Assembly (NCBI RefSeq): GCF_026914185.1
Contig: NC_070561.1
Location: 6,944,001-7,008,000, forward strand
From: Puccinia triticina
Taxonomy: Eukaryota; Basidiomycota; Pucciniomycetes; Pucciniales; Pucciniaceae
Length of the DNA: 64,000 nt
Direction: 5' to 3'
The notes under the pieces were generated by a model. The model was not told the origin of the DNA. It did no database searches and saw only the letters and a list, made by a program, of their open reading frames with translations. A program made the position numbers and the translations under genes. This document shows positions 10,241 through 20,879 of the stretch, in pieces (positions within the stretch are counted from its first letter, which is position 1; every line of letters starts with the position of its first letter).

Positions 10241-13200
10241 TTTGACTGCATTTGGGTATTTTCATGGGCAATGGATTTACGTAATGTAACTTTGGGATCT
10301 TTTGATCATTTTGGTACTAATGTCTTGATAGAATTCCCACACTGGGGTGAAATATAGTGGTGGAAACACCAAGAAACTGAAGAATTAGTGATATTTGGCA
10401 ACTGATCACATTGTGGCTGCTACATTTGGGGGTTTTGTGGTCAGTCAAGGTACACGAAGAATCTTTGAGGAAATTTGATTATTTTGGTCCAGATATCATG
10501 GACAAACTCCCACCCTGCCCTGAGATATAGTGGCAGCAACACCAAGAAACTACCAAATTAGTGATATTTGGCAACAAATCACATTGTAGCTGCTACATCT
10601 GGAGGTTTTAGGGTCATCCAAGGTACACAATTAGCCCTTGGGAGCGTGTGAACATTTTGATACCAATATCATGGGAGAACTCCCATGCTGCGCTGAGATA
10701 TTGTGGCAAAAACACCAAGAAACTACCAAATTAGTGATATATGGCTAGAGATGGCCACGGGTACCCATTGGCGGGTACCCAACACCCGTGGGCGGGTACC
10801 CGCTCGGCGGGTGCGGGTGTTTTGTTTTGCCAGGAGAAAATTAGCGGGTACCTGTCCCAAAACAGCGGCTCTGTCCTGTCCATTTGCACGCAAACAGACA
10901 GGACAAAACATCGGCTCTGTCCTGTCCATTTGCACGCAAACGGACAGGACAAAACACAAAACATCGGCTCTGTCCTGTCCGTTTGCACGCAAACAGACAG
11001 GTTGCCCCTCCCGCGGTACCGGGCTGGCTGGTGCCGGGTACCAATGATCATCCTTACACCACATACATACATATTCTTCTGAGCAAAAATGGGCCACACC
11101 TGCAAGTACCCGCCTTCTGCACCCGGGCACCCGCCTGGCAGGTGCGGGTGCGGGTTGGGGTGTGGGAGTTTACTGAAAATATGTCCTGGGTACCCGTACC
11201 CGGGTGCGCGTGGCCATCTCTATATATGGCAACCCATCACATTATAGCTGCTACATTTGGGCGTTTTTTTTGTTGATTCAAGGCATAAAATGATTAATTG
11301 AGGGCATTTGATTATTTTAGTACCAATATCATGGGAGAACTCCCATGCTGCGCTGTGATATAGTGGCAGCTATCAAATTCGTGATGTTTGGCAACCGATC
11401 ACATTGTAGCTGCTGAATTTGGTGGTTTTGTGGCCATTCAAGGTACACAATGAATTTTTGGGGGCATTTGGTCAATTTGATACCAAAATCATGGAAAACC
11501 TCCTACTCTGCGGTGAGATACAGTGGCAGAAACACCAAGAAACTACGAAATTATAGATATTTGGCAACCGATCACATTGGAGCTGCTACATTTGGCCGTT
11601 TTGGGGCCACTGAAGGTACGAAATAATTCATTGAGGGCATTTGAATATTTTGGTATCAATATCATGGAACAACTTCCACCCTGCGCTGAGATACAGTGGC
11701 AGAAACACCAAGAAACTGCTAAATTAGTGATATTTGGCAACCAATCACATTGTAGCTGCTACATTTGGCAGTTTCGTGGCCATTCAATGTACACAGTGAG
11801 ACATTGAGGGCATTCAATTATTTTGGTACCAATATATTGGAAGAACTCCCACATACAGTGGCAGAAACACCAGGAAACTACCAAATTAGTGATATTTGGC
11901 AACCAATAACATTGTAGCTGCTTCATTTGGGGGTTTTGTGGTCAGTCAAGGAACAAAATGCAACTTTGAGGGCATTTAATTATTTTGGTACCAATATCAT
12001 GGAAGAAATCCCATACTGCGCTGAGATATAGTGGCAGAAACACCAAGAAACTACCAAATTAGTATTATTTGGCAACCAATCACATTGTAGCTGCTACATT
12101 TGGGTGTTTTGTGTTGATGCAAGGCAGAAAATGATTCATTGTGTGCATTTGATGATTTTAGTACCAATATCATGGAGGAACTCCAATACTGTGTTGAAAT
12201 ATAGTGGCAGAAATACCATGAAACTACCAAATTAGTGATATTTGGCCATTGTAGCGGCTTCATTTGGGGGTTTTGTGGTCAGCCAAGCTACTCAATGAAA
12301 CTTTGAGTGCATTTGATTATTTTGGTAACAATATCATGGAAGAACTCCCACACTGTGCTTAGATATGGTTGCAGAAACACCAAGAAACTAACAAATGAGT
12401 GATATTTGGCAGCCGATCACATTGTATCTGCTGCATTTGGGGGTTTTGTGGCCATTCAAGGTACACAATGAACCATTGGGGCCTTTTGATTATTTTGATA
12501 CCAATATAATGGAGGAAATCCCACCCTGCAGTGAGATACAGTGGCAAAAACACCAAGAAACTACCAAATCAGTGATATTTGGCAACTGATCACATTGTAT
12601 CTGCTACATTTGGTGTTTTTGTGGCCATTGAAGGTATGCAATGAATCATTGAGGGCATTAAATTATTTTGGTACAAATATAATGGAAGAACTCCAACTCC
12701 CCGCTGAGATATAGTGGCCAAAACACCAAGAAACTACCAAATTGGGGATATTTGGCAACCAATCACATTGTAACTGCTGCATTTGGGGGCTTTGTGGCCA
12801 TTCAAGGTACACAATGAATCATTGAGGGCATTGAATCATTTTGGTACCAATATCATTGAAGAACTCCCACACTGCGCTGAGATATAGTGGCAGAAACACC
12901 AAGAAACTACCAAATTAGTGATATTTGGCAACTGATCACATTGTGGCTGCTACATTTGGCCGTTTTGTGGCCATTCAAGGTACACAATGAATCATCAAAG
13001 GCATATGAGTATTTTGGTACCAATATCATGGAAGAACTCCCACACTGCGCTGAGATATAGTGGCAGATATACCAAGAAACTACCAAATGAGTGATATTTG
13101 GCAACCAATCACATTGTAGCTGCTTCATTTGGGGTTTTTGTGGTCAGTGAAGGTACACAATGAACCCTTGGGGGCCTTTGAGCATTTTGGTGCAAATATT

Positions 13201-13480
13201 ATGGAAGAAAACCCTCATTGCGGCCAAAAACACCAAGAAACTACCAAATTAGTGATATTTGGCAACTGATCACATTGTGGCTGCTACATTTGGGGGTTTT
13301 GTGGTCATTCAAGGTACAAAATAAATTCTTGGGGGCTTTAGATCATTTTTGTACCAATATCATGGAAGAACCCCCGCGCTGCATTCAGATATAGTTGCAG
13401 CAACACCAAGAAACTAACAAAGTAGTAAGATTTGGCAATCACTCAGATTGTAGCTGTTTCATAACGGAAGTGACCCCAAA
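10240..13480 (-). repeat. ~172-bp satellite array, reverse orientation
   Basis: About 16 tandem units of the same satellite on the opposite strand. Each contains CCAAATTAGTGATATTTGGCA, TCACATTGTAGCTGCTACAT and CACCAAGAAACTACC. A hAT-type MITE interrupts one unit (10746-11222). Units differ from one another by eye at roughly 10-20% of positions, so the array is not recently homogenised. Reading frames of 60-110 codons here are repeat artefacts. Confidence 0.9.
10746..11222. mobile_element. hAT-type MITE, GGGTACCC-rich, 477 bp
   Basis: Ends TAGAGATGGCC (10746) and GGCCATCTCTA (ends 11222), with perfect 8-bp target duplications TATATGGC (10738-10745 and 11223-11230). The 8-bp duplication and TAGAG-type terminus point to the hAT superfamily. 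The interior is rich in GCGGGTACCCG modules and three ~43-50-bp repeats of CATTTGCACGCAAACAGACAG with CGGCTCTGTCCTGTCC. No coding is supported. Related copies are at 61547-62306 and, truncated, about 20140-20337. Confidence 0.88.
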
Positions 13481-14189
13481 TATAATATTTCAAGATTTAT
13501 ATGCAGAAAAACTCTCCATTGAAATCATTTGTGGAAATCTACCTCATTAATTGGTGGTTGATAGCAAAATCCAAGTTTATTAAAGCCAGAGAAACACAGA
13601 AACAAAGATCAAGGGTTCCCCCTACAAATCAACCAAATTACAAAAAAAAAAATGCAAGGGTTCCCTCTTTCAAAAAAACCAATTACAAAAACAAGCCTTC
13701 TAAACACAAAATCCAAACATCACAAACTGGACCCACTATCCATCCCTGTCTAGCAGGGGTTAAAATAGTGGGTGGATGGCCCCCAGCGCGCCGCATTGAA
13801 GGCATTATGCAAAGGGGGGCCACCGAGTAGAGCCCCTCAAACTGTGCAAGTGCAACAGCGGAGGGGGTTGAGGACGAACCGCACGCTGGAAGTACAGCGG
13901 CAGAGGACGCCTGGGGGATTATCCGAACACACAAGGGCACCCCCTTTTATATGCGTTCCACCAGCAAGCTTGCCTCAACTCCGCCCTGCATGCTTCTTGA
14001 CAACAACGCCACCGCCACACCCCTGATGTATATCTGACGCGGCACTGACTACAACTCAACAGCTTCACCTTTTCCTTGATGTGAGTGCGGCGCGGCCATC
14101 CCACTCATTCAAAACTCACACCCTTCTGACCAGCAGCCAACCCCAAAAACCATCAGTAACAGCAACGACAGCAACACCCAAAAAAAGCC

Positions 14190-14535
14190 ATGATCTCGGA
14201 CCTCCGGCGACTCAACCCACTGGCCAGGCCAGATTCACAGATGCTGTCAATCGCCGGCGGCCTCCTGGCCATCTCATCGACCGTCATTCTGTCAAAGTCC
14301 TTCCTGTGGGGCCGGTTCATCGACATGTTCACCAGCCCCAAACAGCTCAGCGCCTTCTTGAGCTCCCTGCCCACCGTCGTCGGCCTGCTCACCGGCCTGT
14401 TCCTTGTTGGCTCAGGCCCTAACAGTTTCCGAATCATCCTCATGCACATCACAGGCCAGCGGATCATCAACCGGCTCCACAGCGCCGCCTTTGCCTCTAT
14501 CATGCGCGCCGACATCTCTTGGCAAGACCTTTGTG
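14190..14535 (+). pseudogene. ABC-transporter membrane-domain exon (Mdl1/ABCB10-like fragment)
   Basis: An ATG at 14190 opens a frame whose first ~113 codons resemble the first two transmembrane helices of mitochondrial half-size ABC exporters. DLRRLNPLARPDSQMLSIAGG is followed by a hydrophobic helix (about residues 21-42), then a second helix and GQRIINRLHSAAFASIMRADI, the intracellular loop typical of the family. The similarity stops around ISWQD, after which the frame runs into Ser/Asn-rich sequence and then the Pumilio gene. The ATP-binding domain (Walker A, signature, Walker B) is absent, so it cannot transport. It appears to be one captured exon. If transcribed it would be fused to the downstream gene. 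Confidence 0.65.
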
Positions 14536-14599
14536 CCTCCTCCTCCTCCAACATAATCACCACCACCAGCAACAATAGCATTCTCATCTCTCATGGCAC

Positions 14600-17323
14600 C
14601 GGAGACCTGGTATCAGCCCCATCGAGAGCCTGCGTCTGCTGCCGGACAAAGTAAGTTGCTTTCTTCCCCTTTCCCCTTCAACCAATACTAACTTCTTTAT
14701 TTTGGGGTCACCAGGAATGCGGGTTCATCAACTTCCTGTCGATCCATGATGCAGTGCATGCCAAGGACCACATCGTGAACCAATTGGAGGACCAGATCAA
14801 CCTCAAGAACGGGCCGACGTGCATCCGGATCGGCTTTGGCAAGCCCGAATCAGCCCCGCAAACGCCCGCAACCCTTCTGACGACGCCGATCGGGAGTGCC
14901 CGAGCCGGCAGCAGCAGCGGAGGAGCAGGAGCAGGAGGAGGCTTGGTGAACGGGCTCTCGCAAGCGATGATGATGCTCTCCCTCACCAACATCCCCGGGC
15001 CCAATGGCATCGTCTCCTCCACCCAGATCAACAACCTCTGTCCCAGCCCTGCAGGCTTCACTAGCGTCGGCGGCGTCATGCTCGGCCCTAACGGCGACCC
15101 CGTCCTCCAGTCTAGCCCCACCCGCGCCCTCTGGGTCGGCAGCATCCCCTCCCAAACTACTACTAATCTGCTCATGGACATCTTCTCTCCCTACGGCGCC
15201 ATCGAATCAGTCCGTGTTCTGTCGCATAAGAATTGCGGATGTGAGTGCTCCCAACCTGCCAGCTGCTGTGTTTCTATCTTGTGCTGACTTGTTTTTCCAG
15301 TCATCAACTTTGAACATCTTGATGATGCCGTCCGTGCCCGCAAAGCTCTCAGTGGACAAGGGATCCTTGGCAGTGAAGTGGGCGCAGTCAAGATTGGTTA
15401 CGCCAACGTTCCGGTCAAAGCCCCTGGCACCTTCTCGCCCTCGGGCCAACTCGACGGGCTGTCACAAGACCAGCAGCTGGCCCAGCAACAGCTTGCCTAC
15501 GAGACCCTTGCCCGGATCAAAGGCGCCTCGGCCGTCTCGCTCGACCAGCAGATCTTGAGTGGCAGCATCCAGGACTACTGCTCCAACCTGGCCATGAGCT
15601 TCATTCCCAATGGGATCCATGCGCTCAACGGGCTTCCCCTGGGCGGGAGCATCCCGAACACGGCTGCCGGCTTCCCCCTGGTCCCCACCGCAATGGTTGC
15701 TAACGAGTCCGGCGGCACCTCGCTTGACCGCAAAGCCGGCTCGACAACATGCACAGCCCCTCTGCCTCCGATGACGGAGATGCAACTCCTGCTGAAAGAG
15801 CTCTCTCTTGAGCCGATGACGGAAGATGAGAAGCAGCACCAGCAGTACGAGGAGAAGGACCAGCAGCTGGCGGCGGCCGAGTTCCGTCCACCAGTGACCT
15901 ACTACACCACCGTCCCGCCGCCGACCAACCAGCTGGACCCGCACCGAAGACTGGTCAGTGCGGTCTCCGACCCGCCCCAATTGAGAGAAATCCGCAAACG
16001 GTTCGACTCCAACACGCTCAGCCAGGAAGAGATGGGCCTGGGCCAGATCGCGAGCGAGCTGCTCGAGCAGATCATCTACCTCTCCTCGGACTACATCGGC
16101 CCAGAAGCTCTTCAAGAATGCTCGCACCCGATCAAGATGCTCATGCTCGAACGCTATGCGCCCCATCTGGCAATCATCGGCTGCCACAAGAACGGGACCA
16201 GGGCGGCGCAGAAGATGATCAAATGTGCGAGCAGCGCCGAGGAGATGCGGCTGATCTCCCAGAACCTGCGTCCCTTCGGCCCCCCGCTCCTGCTCGACTC
16301 TCTTGGCAACTACGTGATGCAATGCTGTCTGCGCTTCGGCGCGCCCTACATACAACGACTTTGTGTTTAATGCGATCGTCCATTGGTGTTGGGAGGTCGC
16401 CCAGACCCGCTTCGGCGCCCGCTCCGTCCGCACCTCCAAGCACGCCTTGCCGCTCGAAATCAAACGAGTCGCGATCGTGGTGATCCTAAACTCGATCCCG
16501 CTGGCCACGAACCCGAACGGGACCTTACTGCTGACCTGGCTGCTCAACTCGTGGGGGCTCCCGGGGAGATATCGGCTGCTAGCCCCGCGCCTGCATCTCG
16601 CCCACCTGTGCACCCACAAACTCGCCCCCGTCACCGTGCTCAGGATCATCAACCAGAACTTCGACCCCGCCGCCTCCACCATCCTGCTTGACGCCATCTT
16701 CTCCGGCCCCAGGAAACAAGTGCTCGAGGAGATCCTCGCAGACCAAGCCCATGGCGTGGCCCTCATCTCCAAAACTCCCGCCGGACCCGCTGCCGCCCTC
16801 GAGGGCTCCCGGAGGCCCGCGATGGCCGAGAAGGTCAAAGACATGCTCGTCACCTTGCGCTTCCAGCACATCCCTGGTACGCTTCCCTCTCCCAGCCCCC
16901 CTCTTTTTTTGTTGTTCTGGCTGACCCGTGGGTTCTGGGACAGCGTACAAGAAGCTGGCCGAGGAGGTCGGCCTGCCCCCGATGACCAGCGCGGGGCCCA
17001 GTAGCAGTAGCAACGTGATGACGAGTGCGGGCGCAGGGGGAAGCACGCCGGTGCGCAGCGGGTCGGGCGTCGGCATGGGCAGCAAGGGTCGGACTCCTAC
17101 GGCGGCGGGAGGCGACGGCGCTGGCACCCTGTGGTCCTCTTCCTCCGGCACGCCCTCGCCCAGCCCCGCGAAGACTATCAGAACCGCCGCTCGGACCCCC
17201 GTCGCTGCTGTCGGCCCCAAATCGCCCCTCCTCTCGCCCGCCAAACCCGCGGATCACTTCCTTGTCGCCACTCCGTCTCCTGCTCCCGCGGCATCGCGCT
17301 CCCCCGGCCGCAAGTCTTCTTGA
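14600..17323 (+). pseudogene. RRM and Pumilio-homology (PUF) RNA-binding protein gene, 5'-truncated with a frameshift
   Basis: PUF proteins bind mRNA 3' UTRs to control decay and translation; this layout, two RRMs before a divergent Pumilio domain, resembles fungal Jsn1/Puf2-type proteins. Exons join as ..14650, 14715-15240, 15301-16876 and 16944-17323, with introns 14651-14714 (GTAAGT..CAG), 15241-15300 (GTGAGT..CAG) and 16877-16943 (GTACGC..CAG); the frame is kept across each. The first RRM survives only from its PIESLRLLPDK/ECGFINF half. The second is complete (ALWVGSIPSQTTTN ... FINFEHLDDA). Pumilio repeats run from about 16060 to 16860 (LLDSLGNYVMQCCL). Four extra bases near 16350-16353 shift the frame after RFGAPY, giving a stop at 16367, while the remainder continues in another frame as NDFVFNAIV. 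A Ser/Pro-rich tail ends with TGA at 17321. The missing first half-RRM plus the shift indicate a captured, non-functional copy; a sequencing indel could explain only the shift. Confidence 0.78.
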
Positions 17324-17969
17324 CCTTCTCTCTCCCACTGCTTCCTCCCTTCTCCACTTGGTCCTCCGCTGTCATCGTTCATTACAAAAACTGCGCCTGG
17401 GATTTGTGATCCCGGTGGTGAATAAACTGGTCAACACATGTTCAATCATCATTAAATTTGTTTTTTACTGCCGTCTAACTGAAAATGATCTATTGTCCTC
17501 AACAATTAATTAATTTAGAATTTTGTTATACCAATCCTCAAACACTTGCGTTCACTGATTTGTTGAAAATCAATAAAAAAATCAACCCGCCTTTCGTAGA
17601 ATGAATGGATCAAGTGGACAATTGAGCTATGTCCCCCATCCTTTGCAAAATCAATTCATTGATCCGTAGGTGGTGCTTGCATTGTGACCTGATTGAGATG
17701 AAGATGAGTGTGGGCTGTGCTCAATGTTTGTACAACTTTGAGTTTGAAGAAGCAAGTGGTGATAAGGAAAGGCTTGACATAATTTTTAATGACAGCAAAC
17801 CATATAACTTTTTACATAAATACACAAACAACATGGGGAAAACTTCTTCATTGATTGTGGAGATTGCAGAATTGATTCTGGGTTTCCCAGTGGTTTTGGC
17901 AATTATATACTGTTGCAGCAACACAACTATTTTTCTTGAGACCCCGCAGCGGCGCAGCCGCCTTGGCCT
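17324..17969. other. AT-rich 3' part of Helitron 2, no supported gene
   Basis: Probably contains the 3' UTR of the captured Pumilio gene followed by AT-rich sequence. One frame at 17629-17973 runs through the Helitron terminus into CTAG, so it ends only by chance and is not supported as a gene. Confidence 0.5.
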
Positions 17970-17973
17970 CTAG

Positions 17974-18520
17974 TTAGATAAAGAAAAAGACCCTGACAAA
18001 AATATGCTAAACCAAGCTAAACTAATTTCAAAAGGCCTTGTATGCATGTAGCATATCAAGGATGATGTGCAATATCTTCAGGAAATATTAGGTCACACCA
18101 AATTAACAATGCATGAAGGATGGTCTTATGAGAGAGGTGAGGGGTAAATGTTTTTCCTTTTTTGAAAAAAAGTAGATTTGGAGACTTCTGATAACATCAA
18201 TGCTACACACACCATTCTGTTCTTCCTGAAAAAAAGACATTGAAAGTTTTAGGATTAATCCAGGGTGGCTGAGGGGTCTCAAAAATTTTGAATTGTTTTC
18301 TTTACTTGTAGAAATTCATGTATTTTATCAGGCAAAAAAAATAAAATATTCCTTTGGCTTGAAGCTAACACAGGGGGAAGTTGAGAGATCATCAAAGAGT
18401 ATTAAGGAGACATGGAACACAGACAAAAGTATCAAGAGGAATAAAAAAAAAATGATCAATATAATCTGATCAATATACGCTATACTGATCAATATACAAC
18501 ATCACAAATTCATCCATGTT
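17974..18520. other. AT-rich intergenic sequence
   Basis: Host flank of Helitron 2. No gene, repeat array or RNA is recognised. GATCAATATA recurs a few times near 18453-18495. Confidence 0.4.
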
Positions 18521-19390
18521 GGTAGTGTTTTGCCGCCGCCCTCGAAGCCCACGTAGTGGCCATCCTTAGCCCCCTGTCAGATGAGCAGTACGTACACCCC
18601 TCACTGTCCCCCACGCGCAAGCTCCACTTAATGCACAAGGGCAGGTGCTTACGGGGACGCGTTCATACGTCCGACCCCCTCAACCCCCAGCAAACCGCCC
18701 ACAGACCCATCAAACATCACCTAATTGGGAACAGACTCCGCGCCCCACCACTTCACACCCATTTTTTCTGATTCCCCTCCACTCCCCTACCCCTCTCTTC
18801 CTTCTATGTGCCCCCGCCACAGTCAATCAGACACTACGACGCCCCACGGCTCTGTTACCGCTGCAGTCAGATGAGACGGCCCCGCCTCGTCATTTGCACA
18901 CAACCCGCGTCATCCAGACCGCCCCTCTGCCCGGAAGTTTCCCCCTGCCTCCCTTTCACTCTATGACCCTGAAAACACACGGCCCGCTTCATGGCTCCGG
19001 ATTTTGCCATAGGGGAGGAGATTGTAACCCCTCCCTTTGGAGGTGTCACAAGCGGGGTCAAAGGATCCCAAACGATCCCGTATATAGTCTTGTCCTTCCC
19101 ACGCCCCTCCTGACTTGGCAGAGATAATCTTGACATCTCTCCCAAGTCAGGTAAGCTCAGTTTCCATCTATCACTTCTTCCTCCCTGTGTCGTGTATTTA
19201 GACTAATAGAGATTGTCTTGACATCTCTCCTGAGTCAGTAATCCACCCCACTGTGGTTCTAGAAACCGCTCGAGGCCCTGCCTCCGTGCCTTAGAGTCCC
19301 CTGTCCCAGTGAAGAGCCCTGCCCCCTGTAGCGGGCTCTTATAGTAAGACCTAGAGGGAGTAGGCAATTCAAGAGAGTCAGATGAGTCTT
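18520..19390 (+). other. degenerate LTR-like tract
   Basis: GC- and pyrimidine-rich sequence leading to a TATA-like CCCGTATATAGTC at about 19077 and the motif CTTGACATCTCTCC, which occurs twice 86 bp apart (about 19128 and 19214), each followed by ..AGTCAG. It then declines to AT-rich sequence. This looks like a retroelement U3-R-U5, but clear ends and target duplication were not identified. Confidence 0.3.
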
Positions 19391-20090
19391 AAAAACCACA
19401 GATAATTAAATGAATGGGGTGACTTGCCTCCTGCCGTTCAATCTTGCCTGTTCCCAATATACCAACTGATTCAAGAGTCTGGTGATTTGAGGGTTTCTGA
19501 TGCTTCCTCAGGCATCGGCCTGTGTGCGTAAGAAGATTACTGCACAAAGAGTCATATGCTGGGCAATTAATATCTTTAGCACATCTAGAAACATTTTGAA
19601 TAGGATTACTATACGGCAACTTTATTTCTTGAAACTAATGGAGGAAGTTATACCCACGTTTTATACTTCCATGAAATCATCCAACATTTGAATTTATCCA
19701 GCTGATCAGAAAGGGTGGGTGAATCGCAGGATGTGTACGCAGAACTAACTTGGTTGGATGCGAGTTTCTTTGCGTGCTCTAAAAATTCCAAATAACAAGT
19801 TTGATCAGCAAAATAAACCAAAAGAAATAATACCAAATCAAAGTACCTAGGCGCTGCTTGTCAGTTGTTTCAGTTCCCAAATGTGTGTTACTGGGGGTCA
19901 CTGAGTCCACATCTTCCTGTTTGTTGTTTGAATCCACAAGGGGGCAATTGGTGTGTTCTTTGGATTCTTGCCAACTTTGGAGCCTTTTACGGGTTTGTGT
20001 CAGCGTTGGGTAGTTGGTACAGGATGGAGGAGACAGTAAAAAAGGGGGGAGGGCCTTGACGGATATGAAAAGGGAGACAGGAGGCCCGGT
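19389..20090 (-). other. possible degenerate multi-exon gene of unknown function
   Basis: Three minus-strand frames lie close together: about 20090-19860 (polar, Thr/Asn/Gln-rich), 19836-19648 and 19619-19389. The first ends at a possible donor CCTAG|GTACTTTG near 19849. Composition is more protein-like than the surroundings, but no domain is recognised and no complete gene model could be built. They may equally be chance frames. Confidence 0.2.
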
Positions 20091-20139
20091 AGGGGCCAGA
20101 GATACTGTGCTGTGCGGCTTCGAGCCAACAAGACATACA

Positions 20140-20337
20140 CCTATGGGCGGGTGTGGGCGGGTGTGGCAGTAAATACCCAGGTACCTGCCACATTTTCCTT
20201 GGAATCCTAGACATCCACATCCGCATCCGCACCTTTTGGCGGGTAACCGACGGCCCACGCGGGTACCCTCCAACAGATAGCAGGTACCCGCCAGCGGATA
20301 GCAGGTACCCGCCCGCGGGTTTGTTTGGCCATCTCTA
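20140..20337. mobile_element. truncated hAT-type MITE remnant, GGGTACCC-rich
   Basis: The right end GGCCATCTCTA at 20327-20337 and several GCGGGTACCCGC modules (20245-20320) match the ends and interiors of the MITEs at 10746-11222 and 61547-62306. A left TAGAGATGGCC terminus was not found, so the element is cut off or diverged. Confidence 0.6.
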
Positions 20338-20384
20338 TAAGTTATTGAACACTTGCTGTTTGTAGTCTGATGTGAAAGGCCAAG

Positions 20385-20665
20385 TTTGGAGTGCACTTTT
20401 GTACTCCACCCTTTGGTGTGCACTTGTGTACTCCACCCTTTGGAGTGCACTTGTGTACTCCACCCTTTGGAGTGCACTTGTGTACTCCACCCTTTGGAGT
20501 GCACTTGTGTCCTCCACCCTTTGGAGTGCACTTGTGTACTCGACCCTTTGGAGTGCACTTGTGCACTCGACCCTTTGGAGTGCACTTGCTTACTCTACCC
20601 TTTGGAGTGCACTTTTGTATTCCACCATTGGGAGCGCACTTTTGTACTCTACCCTTTGAAGTGCA
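20385..20665. repeat. 27-bp palindromic minisatellite (about 10 copies)
   Basis: The unit ACTCCACCCTTTGGAGTGCA plus CTTGTGT repeats every 27 bp with few changes. Each unit contains inverted GGAGTGCAC/GTGYACTCC parts, so every copy can pair with itself or with its neighbours. All three forward frames stay open because 27 is a multiple of three; the Lys/His/Ser-rich or Val/Tyr-rich peptides are artefacts of the repeat. Confidence 0.9.
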
Positions 20666-20667
20666 CA

Positions 20668-20728
20668 AACTTAACACAAGTCCCTCCTGTGCTTGTGGGG
20701 TGCAAGCAACCTGCCAGGGAGGGACTTG
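20668..20728. repeat. palindromic AAGTCCCTCC module, copy 1
   Basis: AACTTAACACAAGTCCCTCC is followed, after a loop of about 30 bp, by GGGAGGGACTTG in inverted orientation. Related modules are at 40684-40765, 42149-42218 and 58413-58508. It directly abuts the 27-bp minisatellite. Confidence 0.6.
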
Positions 20729-20879
20729 CACACAATGTTGAGGTTCTTGCGTGAGCAGTACCAGCCAAATGGCTGGAAAGACCATAAAACCCCTCAGGTT
20801 CCCCCCAAACTCTCCAAAATTTGTGAAGCCAATGGCACCTCACGAATCTTGATGATTTCCTACATATTCTGGAATTTTA

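Larger units (their letters stand above)
13570..17973 (+). mobile_element. Helitron 2, non-autonomous, carrying ABC-transporter and Pumilio gene pieces
   Basis: Starts TCCAAGTTTATTAAAG after ..GCAAAA and ends with GCGGCGCAGCCGC, eight bases, then CTAG at 17970-17973, followed by a host T. The terminal sequences match Helitron 1 over about 450 bp at the left and 30 bp at the right. Host flanks joined would read GATAGCAAAA|TTAGATAAAG, an A|T insertion site. The interior between the shared ends differs entirely from Helitron 1: an ABC-transporter membrane exon followed by an RRM-Pumilio gene with introns, then an AT-rich tail. Retained introns imply capture at DNA level. No Rep or helicase domain is seen. 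Confidence 0.85.

Noticed and set aside
10703..11276. Overlapping Arg/Cys-rich frames on both strands
   Set aside because: They translate the GGGTACCC-rich MITE and its internal repeats; no start context or domain supports them.
15462..16871. 469-codon minus-strand frame
   Set aside because: Antisense shadow of the GC-rich Pumilio gene; no domain, whereas the plus strand shows RRM and Pumilio motifs with proper introns.
19779..20585. 268-codon minus-strand repeat protein (HSKGWSTQV repeats)
   Set aside because: The repeats arise from the 27-bp minisatellite, which keeps all three frames open in one direction; no independent evidence of coding there.
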